A DNA stretch of 64,000 nt from Pseudacidobacterium ailaaui (GCF_000688455.1 NZ_JIAL01000001.1:2015001-2079000), one strand, 5' to 3'. Shown: positions 17,925 to 28,638, numbered from the stretch's first letter. Notes: generated by a model not told the origin, from the letters alone. Translations and numbers: made by a program.

Positions 17925-19159
17925 GGAACAATCTCCGTAGCGGCGGCAAAGCTGAGTTGGTGCACGGCAAGCCACACCTGCACATTGGCATTCAATGCAT
18001 CCAGGTGGACCTGCCGGTAGTCGCGCAGTGCATCCAGATAATCGAGCAAAGTGGCGCCTCCATGGCGGTAGCTGTATTCCAGGTTGTCGCGTACTCGCTC
18101 GGATTCCTGCACATAATGGCCGTTGTAACGCTGCGCTACATGCAAGGCCGCCTCATATGCGGCCCATGCCTGGTCCACATCGTTGATGACCTGGTTCCGC
18201 GCCGCAACCTCAGCAAAGCGGCTGGACTGTGCCTCATAGCGCGTGCGCTGCTTTTCTCCCTGATTTCGGTCGAAAATGCGCAGCGGAATACTCACCTGAA
18301 ATCCGGCGCTGTTATAGGTGCCGGACCTTTCATATTCACCCCCCAGCGTTGGGTCAGTCGTTGCCATGGCATCCGCAAGTTTCACATTGGCATCGGCCAG
18401 GTGTACGGACTGTTCCGCCGCCAGGTAATCTGGCCTGGACTGGAGCGCCTCCTGTTCAATCTGGGAGAGCGGCACAGTGATGGCCGGCGGGTCCAGCGTA
18501 CCCGTGATGTCGAAGGTATCGGTGGGCTTGTCTGCTCCCAGCAGTAGCTGGAGCTGGTCGCTCGCCTGGGTCAGATTGAGGCGGGCATTGTCATCATCGG
18601 CTTCAAACTCGGCCAGTTGTAAATCAATACGGTCAAAATCCGTTGCGCTGATGTCGCCTGCCTGCAGGCGCGCCCGGCTCAGCTCGACCGTTTTGCGATA
18701 GCTGTCCAGATTGTCTTCAGCAATTTTGTAGGCTGCTTTGGCTGCCAGCATCTGCGTAAAGGCCTGCTTGACGGCAAGAATGGTCTGCCGCTCCGCGTCC
18801 CGGTACTGGCTTTGGGTCACCTCGGTCGTGGAGCGGGCCACGTCCAGCCGCCAGCGCCTCTTCTCGCCGCGCTCAAAAAGGCGGCTGACGTTTGCTGCAT
18901 AGGAGTACGGACTGGCTGGATTACTCGCCGGCAGGCTCACGTCAGCGCCAGAAAGGGTAAAGCTAGGGTTCTGCCGCAGGCCGGCGGTAATTTCGCTGGC
19001 TTTGGTTGCCATCACATGCTGCTGTCCGGAAAGCAGAGTCGGATTTTTGGTGCGCGCAATGTCAATCGCCTGCTGTAAGGTCAAAGGCGCCGTCGGAGTC
19101 TGTGCCATCAGCAGCGTAGTCCATAGAAAAATCGCACTGCTGCCTAGAGATCGTTTCAT
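17921..19159 (-). CDS. TolC-family outer membrane efflux protein
   Basis: 412 aa with a signal peptide (MKRSLGSSAIFLWTTLLMAQ). Two outer-membrane efflux (OEP) repeats are present: LTLQQAIDIARTKNPTLLSGQ starts the first, and IEQEALQSRPDYLAAEQSV the second. It forms the trimeric exit duct for the RND pump. Length fits CzcC/CusC relatives, but no lipobox is seen. Its stop overlaps the adaptor start by four nt (ATGA), indicating translational coupling. Confidence 0.9.
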   Translation of the reverse strand: MKRSLGSSAIFLWTTLLMAQTPTAPLTLQQAIDIARTKNPTLLSGQQHVMATKASEITAGLRQNPSFTLSGADVSLPASNPASPYSYAANVSRLFERGEKRRWRLDVARSTTEVTQSQYRDAERQTILAVKQAFTQMLAAKAAYKIAEDNLDSYRKTVELSRARLQAGDISATDFDRIDLQLAEFEADDDNARLNLTQASDQLQLLLGADKPTDTFDITGTLDPPAITVPLSQIEQEALQSRPDYLAAEQSVHLADANVKLADAMATTDPTLGGEYERSGTYNSAGFQVSIPLRIFDRNQGEKQRTRYEAQSSRFAEVAARNQVINDVDQAWAAYEAALHVAQRYNGHYVQESERVRDNLEYSYRHGGATLLDYLDALRDYRQVHLDALNANVQVWLAVHQLSFAAATEIVP

Positions 19160-19237
19160 GCATACACCTGTTTGCCTGGATCGAATGCAACTTTCGTGAA
19201 GCTGAGGGAAGAAAGGTATCAGTAAGAGATAAGGAAA

Positions 19238-19648
19238 TCAGAAAGAGGACGGCGGAGGACGGTTGGCCATCTCGCGCAGGTTTCCATCAAGCGGCCGTGC
19301 CTCGGCATCGACTGGCCTGAGCCACGCCAAAATTCGTTGATGGGGAAAAGTATGGAGGTCCTGAAGCTGGATCAGCAGCAGGGCAAATTCCGCTGGCTGG
19401 TCGTGCATCGGCAGAATCTCTGTCCGTCTGCCCGTGTGCTCGATCTCAGACGATACCATCATCGCCTGCAAGTCGTCGGAGAGAGAAACAACCGGCAGCA
19501 AGACCAGGATAAGCATGCCCAGCGCGACACACTGAACGCGCAGACTAGGCATCCTGCACGAAGGGTGGCGTTTGCGGCTTCCCTTCAGCCACAGGAGCAG
19601 CAGCGCCATGGAGATGGCCATCCACGCCAGATTGAAAAAGATTTCCAC
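19238..19648 (-). CDS. Small two-helix membrane protein at the head of the RND operon
   Basis: 136 aa, GTG start with a weak ribosome site. Two hydrophobic helices (about residues 4-21 and 38-57) flank a short basic loop (KGSRKRHPS), followed by a soluble C-terminal half with several His and Met residues, which by the positive-inside rule would lie in the periplasm. I do not recognise the family. Position 78 nt upstream of the TolC gene and on the same strand suggests it belongs to the efflux operon, where a sensing or accessory role would be plausible. The start is uncertain. Confidence 0.55.
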   Translation of the reverse strand: MEIFFNLAWMAISMALLLLWLKGSRKRHPSCRMPSLRVQCVALGMLILVLLPVVSLSDDLQAMMVSSEIEHTGRRTEILPMHDQPAEFALLLIQLQDLHTFPHQRILAWLRPVDAEARPLDGNLREMANRPPPSSF

Positions 19649-19768
19649 GCGGCTAGCGTCATTCTACCTGAAGCTGTCCCTGCCTGCTGCAAATCCACCG
19701 GGAAGTAAAGTGTGCGACCTTCCCGCAAATCCGCATATCGGAGAAGGTATGTCGCAGGACGAAGACCA

Positions 19769-19804
19769 CAAAAAAGTGAAGGCCCCCGGACTTCAGGGGC
19801 CTTC
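19769..19804 (-). terminator. Rho-independent terminator of groESL
   Basis: On the minus strand GAAGGCCCC (19804-19796) pairs with GGGGCCTTC (19786-19778), followed by ACTTTTTTG. It lies 33 nt after the groEL stop. Confidence 0.85.
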
Positions 19805-19836
19805 GTACAGTAGAGTCAACCCTGTGCGGTAGGGGA

Positions 19837-21504
<1,668 letters not shown>

Positions 21505-21602
21505 TCAATTCTCCTTACAACTGGGAGCTGAGGCTCCGTTGAATTCACACATGTCGGGTCCAGGGGTGCGATGAAAACCGCCTCCTCCTGAACAGGGCAT
21601 TC

Positions 21603-21920
21603 CTACTTCTTGAGGATGCCGAGGACTTCGTCCTCACGCATGATCAGGAACTCCTCACCGTCAATCTTGATCTCGGTGCCGGAGTATTTGCCGAAGAGAA
21701 CGCGGTCGCCTGGTTTTACATCCAGCGGGAAGAGCTTCCCTTCTTCGTTCTGCTTGCCCTTGCCCACAGCGATGACCTCGCCTTCCTGGGGCTTTTCTTT
21801 CGCTGTGTCCGGGATGATGATGCCGCCCCTTACGGTCTCGGACTCTTCCACGCGCCGGACCAGGATGCGGTCATGCAGCGGAGTAAAGGTCGTGGCTACG
21901 CTAGCTGTTGCTGTTGCCAT
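21603..21920 (-). CDS. groES: Co-chaperonin GroES
   Basis: 105 aa from ATG 21920, preceded by AAAGGAG. It caps the GroEL chamber. [17 protein letters not shown] begins the fold, the mobile loop [20 protein letters not shown] is intact, and it ends [14 protein letters not shown]. The first ten residues (Ala/Thr-rich) are a slight extension compared with most GroES. The open frame extends far upstream of this start but has no family similarity and runs through the promoter/CIRCE region, so it is not coding. Confidence 0.97.
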   Translation of the reverse strand: MATATASVATTFTPLHDRILVRRVEESETVRGGIIIPDTAKEKPQEGEVIAVGKGKQNEEGKLFPLDVKPGDRVLFGKYSGTEIKIDGEEFLIMREDEVLGILKK

Positions 21921-22018
21921 TGCGGTGCTTCTCCTTTGCGCGAGGTTCGAATGCTCGCGGTTTTTTGAATGCTGAAATGACGTAATTCTTGAGAGTGGGC
22001 GATGTGCTGGCTGAAGTT

Positions 22019-22045
22019 TTAGCACTATCACTCTCCGACTGCTAA
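22019..22045. promoter_or_regulatory. CIRCE element (HrcA operator)
   Basis: TTAGCACTA, nine nt, GACTGCTAA. Compared with consensus TTAGCACTC-N9-GAGTGCTAA, one base differs in each arm. It sits about 100 nt before groES and touches the promoter -10 box, as expected for HrcA repression. hrcA is not in the window. Confidence 0.88.
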
Positions 22046-22073
22046 TGTAGAGAAGGAGCCGGTTGTTTGTCAA
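22044..22073 (-). promoter_or_regulatory. Sigma-70-type groESL promoter
   Basis: On the minus strand TTGACA (22073-22068), 18-nt spacer, TACATT (22049-22044). The -10 overlaps one CIRCE arm by two bases, so HrcA binding would block transcription. Confidence 0.75.
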
Positions 22074-22234
22074 GGCGGCTTGATTAAAATATGAGTCAAT
22101 TTCGCTCACATAATCTTCAAAAAGACGGCTGCCGCCCTGCTTGCCGATCACAACGCCACCTCCCATGCACCTCCCATGTCCGACCATAGGGGTGACTTCC
22201 GCGTGATTTTCGTAACATCGGCTCGTGATTTCTA

Positions 22235-22263
22235 TTGATTTTTGGATAAAAAATTCTTAAAAT
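22235..22263 (+). promoter_or_regulatory. Strong sigma-70 promoter candidate for the 22368 gene
   Basis: TTGATT (22235-22240), 17-nt spacer, TAAAAT (22258-22263), in a locally AT-rich stretch. It predicts a leader of about 100 nt before the start at 22368. Confidence 0.7.
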
Positions 22264-22367
22264 AAGAGAGTTTTGTGACTTCCCGGCGGGTCTGCTGGTA
22301 GCACGCTGTTCCTGCCTTCGCCGGAGATTCTGCACGTCACCTTACTTGCTAGGGGTAAAAATTAGAA

Positions 22368-22595
22368 ATGGCAAAACGTCGTGGCAATCCAAACTGGGGC
22401 AAACCAGAGCCCATCGGTCCGGTTGTGCCTACTGTGACTTCCTTCGAACAGATTGTGAAGGAATACAAGCTCACTCCAGACCAGTATGTTCGCTCGACTC
22501 GCCTGCGCGAGTGGGCGCGCCGCAACCGCAACTCGAAGTATATTCCTGAGGCGCTCCTGGAAGCCTGGGGTTTTGAGATCGAGTCTTCCTTGTAA
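22368..22595 (+). CDS. Small basic protein of unknown function
   Basis: 75 aa, ATG. The N-terminus is basic and Pro/Trp-containing (MAKRRGNPNWGKPEPIGP), followed by TSFEQIVKEYKLTPDQYVRS and LREWARRNRNSKYIPEALLEAWGF. No membrane segment or signal peptide is seen; it should be a soluble cytoplasmic protein. I do not recognise a characterised family. Evidence that it is real: it has its own strong promoter, codon use like neighbouring genes, and a near-perfect terminator 22 nt after the stop. The basic start and the predicted helices would suit nucleic-acid or ribosome association, but that is speculation. Confidence 0.75.
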   Translation: MAKRRGNPNWGKPEPIGPVVPTVTSFEQIVKEYKLTPDQYVRSTRLREWARRNRNSKYIPEALLEAWGFEIESSL

Positions 22596-22617
22596 GTCTG
22601 GAACCCAAAATATCTGG

Positions 22618-22644
22618 AAACGCCGCCCAACTGGGGCGGCGTTT
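22618..22644. terminator. Bidirectional terminator
   Basis: AAACGCCGCCC (22618-22628) pairs perfectly with GGGCGGCGTTT (22634-22644), loop AACTG. It can serve both the 22368 gene and the convergent GH116 gene, whose stop adjoins it. Confidence 0.85.
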
Positions 22645-22645
22645 C

Positions 22646-25093
22646 TCATTTCTGCCTGGGTTTCTTTTGCAGATTCAAAGCATACTCCATGGCCCAAATG
22701 GCCCCGGGACGCATATACATGCTTGCCCGGTACATGCCATCTTCATCGTAGGCCTCTGGCGTGCGGAAAAAGTATCCCCGGTCGCGCCACACCACATCGT
22801 ATACTCCCTGGGCGGTTTTGAAGGCCTCGTCCCTCATACCTTCTGTAATCATGTGGGAGGCAAGGCCAAAGGTCGTGCCCGTCCAAACTTCGCTGACCTG
22901 AGGATTACTCTTCAGCATCTCGCCATTTGCGCCAATCCCATTCACTGCTCCCATCTGTCCATTCCCGAAGAGCATGACGTTGTAGTTATACACACGTCTT
23001 AGCGCAGAGAGCCGCATCTTTTTGGGCACCAGGTCGCCCAGCCCCGTCAGGTTGGCGTACCATTGCCCGGCGAGCTGTTCTGCCATGATGTCGGTGTGAT
23101 ATTCACTGTTGGTGTCGTAGTTGAAATAAGTTCCGTTCCAGAGTTTCTTGATGTAGGCCGTCTGGGCCTTCTTAAACATTGCGTTGTATTGGGCTGCGCT
23201 TCCGGGGTCTCCTACTCTCTGCGCAATCTCGGCGGTCGCGCGCAGAGCGGCCAGATAGAGTCCGCCGCTATAGGCGCTTTCGCCGTTGGCAATCCAGTCG
23301 TCATAGGTCTGGTCCGGGAAGCCACCATTTTCAATCAGACCATCCCCGTCCTTGTCGTATTGCTGCAGGTGCTCCATGGCCTGCTGGATGGAACTCCATG
23401 CATACTGCAGCAAGGCCAGGTCCTTGCTGCCGGTCAGCACATAATCGCGCCAGAGCAGCAGCACGTACTTGCTGTTCAGGTCCCTCCAATTGGAAACGTC
23501 CTGGTAGTTGTATTGGTTGACGTTCACAAAAGGATCTTCCTGTGGCGCCCCAAGATCATGCGGGGCCGCTCCAGCGGTCTTTCGTTCCATGGTGACAAAT
23601 TTGTGCTCATGTTGCGCCTTCCATGCCCATAGGTACTTTTGCGGATTGCTTTCAGCGATCGTATCGGTGTATTCCCGCATGACCTGTTTCTCAATCTCCG
23701 GCCAGAACAGGATCAGAGGAAAAGACCCGTAGAACCGGACATCGAGTGTGCCATAAAACACGTAATCAAAGCACTCAAGAAAGCTGAAAGTGTCTTCATC
23801 TTTGGTGGCCGTGTGTGCCGGATTTCCGATGCCATCCAGTTCATGGGCCCAGACCGTCCCTCCGTCGGCGAGGATATACATTTCGTTGAAAAGTTCGCCG
23901 CGGTACCAGAGCGGTGTGGATTCGTCTTCCACATAGGGTTTTTGCCAGGCGTCAATGGCACGGCTCCAGTTTTCATCTTCGGCGAGGGCGGTTTTGGCAA
24001 TCTGCCAGGCATGCGTGCCCTCTGCGCCAAAGAACTTGGTGTAATGCCGCACCCATTTCCGGCCTCCGCCAAACTGGACCAAGGGAAGGTCCCAGGCCAC
24101 AGCCATCGGTACGATCTTTTTCTCCCCGGGAGCAAGCGTAAAGCGGACCGCAATGGCCCCGGCAATCTCTTCGCCGCTCGATGCCACGTCCGGAGCTGCA
24201 TTTGGGAGGCGTCCGTCTTCTGAAAAAGGCCGCCAGACCTCGGCCCCCGGACTCTGCGGGTAAAAGGTGGTCAGATAGGTCACTTCCATGTCGGGAGTGG
24301 TTTTTGCTGCAATGGCAAATTGTCCGTCCCACTCGTCGCGTACCGCCCCGCTGCGGATACGGTCAAAAACGATGCCTTCCACCGAACCCCCGGAGACATC
24401 TTCTGAGACATAGCGGTTTTTGTCTTGGTTGCTGAGTGCTCCGCTGAAGCCACCGGATACATCGCGGAACCAGCCCACCATGTTGGTCCAGGAAAAGAGC
24501 AGAGAGACAGTGACCGGCTTTTCCGAAGGGTTCTCGGCATACCAGTTGTAGAGGGCCACCGGATAACTGGATTCCTTGTAGTTGTTGGGAAGCAAGGGGG
24601 AAAACTGCTCGACGGTCAGCTGGATGCCCAGCTCTTTCGGATCATAGGTAAACCATGATTTCGGGTAGAGGGCTGCATATTCTCCCGCTCCAGCCGGATA
24701 GGACCAGTTCCAGGAGGAAAGCTCTCCGTGAAGCGGCTTCCCGGTAGAGAGGACGATGGCTTTTCCCGTCTCGCCTTCTGGTTGGACAAAGACAGCAAAC
24801 TGGTCTGCCGGCACATTTTCGTATTTATGGACCCCGGCTTTCACGTGCCATCGCTCGAAGTTGCCGCGATAACTACGGGAAAAGGTCCCGGCACCAAAGC
24901 CGCCCACTGGGGCCCCCTGCCAGTAACCGTCGTCAATCAGTGTGGGCAATGAGGGCTTTCTTCCACCGGGATTGGGAGGCGGCACACCGATGCCAATTTT
25001 CCAAGCGGCCTTTGGGACATGATCGTCTGCCTGCAAAGACAAACAGGTGACCAGGGCAAAAAATATCGTCCAGATAAAACGTTTGACTGACAT
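22646..25093 (-). CDS. Secreted GH116 beta-glucosidase/beta-xylosidase family enzyme
   Basis: 815 aa with a signal peptide (KRFIWTIFFALVTCLSLQA). The family includes human bile-acid beta-glucosidase GBA2 and archaeal/bacterial beta-glucosidases and xylosidases. The N-terminal beta-sandwich (GAPVGGFGAGTFSRSYRGNFERWHV) and the C-terminal (alpha/alpha)6 barrel are both present. LFNEMYILADGGTVW contains Glu404, the probable nucleophile by comparison with GBA2, and FPDQTYDDW (residues 593-600) contains the probable acid/base Asp. It should act on beta-linked glucose or xylose outside the cytoplasm. Monocistronic, ending at a shared terminator. Confidence 0.9.
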   Translation of the reverse strand: MSVKRFIWTIFFALVTCLSLQADDHVPKAAWKIGIGVPPPNPGGRKPSLPTLIDDGYWQGAPVGGFGAGTFSRSYRGNFERWHVKAGVHKYENVPADQFAVFVQPEGETGKAIVLSTGKPLHGELSSWNWSYPAGAGEYAALYPKSWFTYDPKELGIQLTVEQFSPLLPNNYKESSYPVALYNWYAENPSEKPVTVSLLFSWTNMVGWFRDVSGGFSGALSNQDKNRYVSEDVSGGSVEGIVFDRIRSGAVRDEWDGQFAIAAKTTPDMEVTYLTTFYPQSPGAEVWRPFSEDGRLPNAAPDVASSGEEIAGAIAVRFTLAPGEKKIVPMAVAWDLPLVQFGGGRKWVRHYTKFFGAEGTHAWQIAKTALAEDENWSRAIDAWQKPYVEDESTPLWYRGELFNEMYILADGGTVWAHELDGIGNPAHTATKDEDTFSFLECFDYVFYGTLDVRFYGSFPLILFWPEIEKQVMREYTDTIAESNPQKYLWAWKAQHEHKFVTMERKTAGAAPHDLGAPQEDPFVNVNQYNYQDVSNWRDLNSKYVLLLWRDYVLTGSKDLALLQYAWSSIQQAMEHLQQYDKDGDGLIENGGFPDQTYDDWIANGESAYSGGLYLAALRATAEIAQRVGDPGSAAQYNAMFKKAQTAYIKKLWNGTYFNYDTNSEYHTDIMAEQLAGQWYANLTGLGDLVPKKMRLSALRRVYNYNVMLFGNGQMGAVNGIGANGEMLKSNPQVSEVWTGTTFGLASHMITEGMRDEAFKTAQGVYDVVWRDRGYFFRTPEAYDEDGMYRASMYMRPGAIWAMEYALNLQKKPRQK

Positions 25094-25226
25094 GGTTCTG
25101 CTGTTTCCGATGCCGCCATCTTACAGGTTGTTTCCATGCCGGAGCCAGCCTGTGCACGGGCGCATGTGGATTAGGTGTCTCATATCGGGGCCGCAGCACG
25201 CAAGCTAATGAGAGAATTGTTTACGA

Positions 25227-25748
25227 ATGCTGTTCCGTTTTGTGACATTTGCAATCTGTTGCACATTCGTTGCCGGCTGCGGCTATCACACCCCGCAATC
25301 GGCCGCGCACCTCCCTTCCTCAGTCCATACTCTGGCTGTCCCCACGTTCGCCAATCATACGCAGTCCTTTCACACGGAAATTGCGTTTACGAACGCAGTG
25401 GTTCGGGAATGGACCAGCCGCACCTCATACCGCGTGCTGGCCACGGACAAGCCAGACGCCGGGGATGCGATTCTGGAGGGCGCCATTAACGATTTTCAGG
25501 TTGTTCCCCTCACTTATAATATTCAGACGGGCCAGTCATCCAGCTACCTGATTACCATCCGCGCCAGCGTAAAGCTCCTGGACCGCAACAAGCGCGTCCT
25601 CTATCAAAACAACCATTACACCTTTCGCCAGCAGTACCAGACCACGCAGGACCTGGTCAGTTTTATCCAGGAAGACCCCGCCGCCATCCAGCGTCTTGCG
25701 CGGGACTTTGCGCAGTCTCTGGTCTCGGATATTCTGGAGTCCTTCTGA
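25227..25748 (+). CDS. lptE: LPS-assembly lipoprotein LptE
   Basis: 173 aa. The signal peptide ends in FVAGC, giving a lipid-modified Cys18 and an outer-membrane lipoprotein. LptE plugs and assembles the LptD barrel that inserts lipopolysaccharide. GCGYHT right after the lipobox, VHTLAVPTFANHT and EGAINDFQVVPLTYN are in the order expected for LptE, and the length fits. Its stop is 1 nt from the holA start, the same lptE-holA order as in E. coli, which strengthens the assignment. Confidence 0.88.
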   Translation: MLFRFVTFAICCTFVAGCGYHTPQSAAHLPSSVHTLAVPTFANHTQSFHTEIAFTNAVVREWTSRTSYRVLATDKPDAGDAILEGAINDFQVVPLTYNIQTGQSSSYLITIRASVKLLDRNKRVLYQNNHYTFRQQYQTTQDLVSFIQEDPAAIQRLARDFAQSLVSDILESF

Positions 25749-25749
25749 C

Positions 25750-26886
25750 ATGGGTGCAGGCTTCGCTTCCACGGACCGCTTTCTCGCCGAAGTACGGAGC
25801 AACAAACTCCGCGCTGGATATGTGCTGATTGGCGATGAAATCTTCCTTTATGAGCGCTGTCGCCGCGCCGTGCTGAAGGCCTTTGTTCCGCCAGAGTTAC
25901 GCGATTTCTGCCTCTCAGAGATAGACCTCGGCGAGACGACGGTCTTTGCTGCTCTTGACCGCGCACAGACCCCCTCACTGATGGCCCCCTTTCAGGTGCT
26001 TTTTGTCCGTAACCTGAAGCAGCTCTACACGAGGGGGGCAAAAAAAGAGGAGTTTGCCGCGTTGGACGCCTATTTTCGCTCCCCCAATCCTCAGGCGGTA
26101 CTCCTTTTTGTGGCCGACCACATCCGCATCCCCTCGGACCCGCGCCGCATGGACATGGAAGACAAAAATCGATACGAGCGTATTCGAGAAACGCTGGGAG
26201 AGCATTGCGGCATGGTCGAATTGGCGCGGGTGGATGAGGCCGATGCCCTGCGCTGGCTCTTGTCAGAAGCCGCAAGCCAGCAGATCCATCTGGAACAGGA
26301 CGCGGCCCGCGAACTGGTAGACGCGCTTGGTGCGGACATGATGCTGATTGCCAATGAGTTTGAGAAGCTCGCGTTATATGTAGGTCTGAAAAAGCAGATC
26401 ACGCTGGGTGACGTGGAGACCATGGTGCTTGCCGCCAAGCAGCGGTCCCTTTACGAGTTGACCGATGCTATTTCCGCCAAGGACAAAAACCGGGCGTTGG
26501 CGTTGCTTGAAGGGTTGCTGAATGCATCCGATGGAGGGGAAGAATCAGCGATTGGGCATCTTTATATGCTGGCGCGGACCTTCCGTCAGATGCTGGTCAT
26601 TCTGGAAAAGAACGTCCGCGACCCGCGCGCCATCTGGCAGGCCCTGTGGCAGGGCTTCCGCATTCCGCCCTTTGCGGCGGAAGAACTTATCCGGCAGGCC
26701 CGCCGCTACAAATCCAAACGCGAACTGACTCGCGCCCTGCGCCTGATAGCCCGGGCGGATCTGGAGCTGCGCTCTCAGCCTCCAGACAAGAAGCTGGTGC
26801 TGGAAAGGCTGGTGATGGACCTGGCAAGTGCGTCGAAGGAGGCCTCTCCTGATGCGGCCTCCATCCAGTACGCCATGGACTTCTGA
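25750..26886 (+). CDS. holA: DNA polymerase III subunit delta
   Basis: 378 aa from ATG 25750; the open frame upstream only reads through lptE. HolA is the clamp-loader wrench that opens the beta clamp. Features: N-terminal YVLIGDEIFLYERCRRAV, the central segment RVDEADALRWLLSEAASQQIHLEQDAARELVDALGADMMLIANEFEKLALY, and the C-terminal domain beginning YELTDAISAKDKNRALALLEGLL. Order and length match HolA. It is tightly coupled to lptE. The stop is only 5 nt from the stop of the convergent MFS gene, and no terminator is visible between them. Confidence 0.92.
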   Translation: MGAGFASTDRFLAEVRSNKLRAGYVLIGDEIFLYERCRRAVLKAFVPPELRDFCLSEIDLGETTVFAALDRAQTPSLMAPFQVLFVRNLKQLYTRGAKKEEFAALDAYFRSPNPQAVLLFVADHIRIPSDPRRMDMEDKNRYERIRETLGEHCGMVELARVDEADALRWLLSEAASQQIHLEQDAARELVDALGADMMLIANEFEKLALYVGLKKQITLGDVETMVLAAKQRSLYELTDAISAKDKNRALALLEGLLNASDGGEESAIGHLYMLARTFRQMLVILEKNVRDPRAIWQALWQGFRIPPFAAEELIRQARRYKSKRELTRALRLIARADLELRSQPPDKKLVLERLVMDLASASKEASPDAASIQYAMDF

Positions 26887-26891
26887 AGTGT

Positions 26892-28484
26892 TCAGTGTCC
26901 CATCGCCTCGCCTGGAGGCTTCCTCATCGCAGGTGGTTTGCGCATGATGAAGGGCAGCGGAACCAGACAGGCAATGATGATACTGAGTCCCCAGAAGGCA
27001 TTCACGTAGCTGAGCATGGACGACTGCTGGACCAGCATCTGATAGGCGTGTCCCAAGGCAGCCTGTGTGGCCTGGTCGGAATTTTGCCCCAGTCGCATCA
27101 GGGACTGTTTTGTCGTTTCCAGGAAATCCAGATAGCGCGGGCTGCCCGCGACTACATTGGCCCCCAACGCCGACTGGTGCACCTGCTGCGTCCGCTGGAG
27201 AAATGTCGTCAGCAGCGCCGTGCCCACGCTTCCGCCCAGGTTCCTCGCGAAGTTGGAGAAGCTCGAAATCTGGTTGTTCTTATTGAACGGTACTCCAACA
27301 TAGTTCAATGTGCTGATGGGAATGAACACAAAGGCAAGCCCGCTCACTTGAAACATACGCCACAAAATGATCGTGCCAAAGCTGGTTTCAAGGTCCAGTC
27401 GCGTAAGGTTGTAAAGCCCTAGGGCCGTAATGGCGTAACCGATGGAGACAAGCAGGCGGGCGTCCATTTTGCTGACCAGTCGTCCGGCAATCGGCATCAT
27501 GACCATCATGACGAGCGCTGCCGGGGAGAGTGCCATCCCGGCCAGCTCGGCCGTATAGCCCATCAGCACCTGCAGAAACTGCGGAATCAGTACCGTAGTT
27601 CCAAAAAGCACCATTCCCAGGATGAACTGCAAAAAGATTGCGGTGCCGAAGTTACGGACCTTCAGCAGTTTCAGATCGACAACCGGGTCTTCATGGTTCC
27701 ATTCCCAGACGGCAAACGTGATCAGCGCACAGAGAGCAATGATGAAGAAAACCGTGATTTTCGTATCGCCAAACCAGTCCTTTTCCTGGCCCTTGTCAAG
27801 AACGAACTCCAGGCAACCGACTCCCAGGCAGATGAGGCCGAGTCCGACCGAATCCACTTTTCTGATTTTCTTTTGTTCTTCCTTAAGATACGGCGGATCT
27901 TCCACCATGCGCTGGCTCAGAAAAAGGGAAAGGGCGCCGAAGGGGATATTGATAAAGAAGATCCAGTGCCAATTGAAGTTGTCGGTGATCCATCCTCCCA
28001 GGGTCGGGCCGATGGCCGGCGCCACCACGACAGCCATCCCATAAACGGCAAAGGCCTGTCCCCGTTTGCTGACCGGAAAGGTGTCTGCCAGAATGGCCTG
28101 CTCGCTGGGAGCGAGTCCTCCACCTCCTGCGCCCTGCAGGACCCGGGCCAGAATCAGCATCGGGAGCGACTGGGCAATACCGCACAGGAAGGAACAGATC
28201 GTAAACAGCAGCACGCAGGCCATGTAAAAGCGCTTGCGTCCAAAGCGTGTGGCCAGCCAGCCAGAGATGGGCAGCACCACGGCACTCGAAACCAGATAAC
28301 TGGTAAGCACCCATGTCGCCTCCTCCTGGCTTGCACCCAGCGAACCAGCCATGTGCGGCAGCGCCACATTGGCAATGGAGGTGTCGAGCACCTCCATAAA
28401 AGTGGCAATCGTAACGGTGAGTGCTACCAGCCAGGGGTTATGCTTCGGCTTCCAGTTGTGATAGTCAATCTGGTGGTCAGACAC
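26892..28484 (-). CDS. DHA2-family MFS drug exporter (EmrB/QacA-like)
   Basis: 530 aa, GTG start, about 14 transmembrane helices. It is a proton-coupled multidrug exporter. The DHA2 motifs are present: LDTSIANVALPHMAGSLGAS in TM1 with the essential Asp, SGWLATRFGRKRFY (motif A), and GAGGGGLAPSEQAILADTFPVSKRG. No EmrA or TolC partner is adjacent, so an outer-membrane route would have to be supplied from elsewhere. An IR terminator for the upstream lipoprotein gene lies 107 nt before its start, so it is likely transcribed on its own. Confidence 0.92.
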   Translation of the reverse strand: MSDHQIDYHNWKPKHNPWLVALTVTIATFMEVLDTSIANVALPHMAGSLGASQEEATWVLTSYLVSSAVVLPISGWLATRFGRKRFYMACVLLFTICSFLCGIAQSLPMLILARVLQGAGGGGLAPSEQAILADTFPVSKRGQAFAVYGMAVVVAPAIGPTLGGWITDNFNWHWIFFINIPFGALSLFLSQRMVEDPPYLKEEQKKIRKVDSVGLGLICLGVGCLEFVLDKGQEKDWFGDTKITVFFIIALCALITFAVWEWNHEDPVVDLKLLKVRNFGTAIFLQFILGMVLFGTTVLIPQFLQVLMGYTAELAGMALSPAALVMMVMMPIAGRLVSKMDARLLVSIGYAITALGLYNLTRLDLETSFGTIILWRMFQVSGLAFVFIPISTLNYVGVPFNKNNQISSFSNFARNLGGSVGTALLTTFLQRTQQVHQSALGANVVAGSPRYLDFLETTKQSLMRLGQNSDQATQAALGHAYQMLVQQSSMLSYVNAFWGLSIIIACLVPLPFIMRKPPAMRKPPGEAMGH

Positions 28485-28590
28485 GCAGGAACCGCCATCT
28501 CCTCATGGAATGAATGCTCTTGGAGATTACACATAGACTAACAGGAGCCACCCTTGCCCCGTCTATGGCTGCGGGCCAAAGCAAAAGTCT

Positions 28591-28615
28591 GAAGGCCCGG
28601 ACTCCCCGGGCCTTC
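28591..28615 (-). terminator. Rho-independent terminator of the 28639 gene
   Basis: GAAGGCCCGG (28591-28600) pairs perfectly with CCGGGCCTTC (28606-28615). On the minus strand it is followed by AGACTTTTG. It lies 23 nt past the stop. Confidence 0.8.
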
Positions 28616-28638
28616 GTCACTCCGCACTTTCCCTCCAG

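Larger units (their letters stand above)
21921..22367. other. Divergent regulatory interval between groES and the 22368 gene
   Basis: 447 nt without a gene. It holds the CIRCE operator and groESL promoter (minus strand) and a separate promoter for the small gene at 22368 (plus strand). Between 22074 and 22234 nothing else recognisable was seen. Confidence 0.8.
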
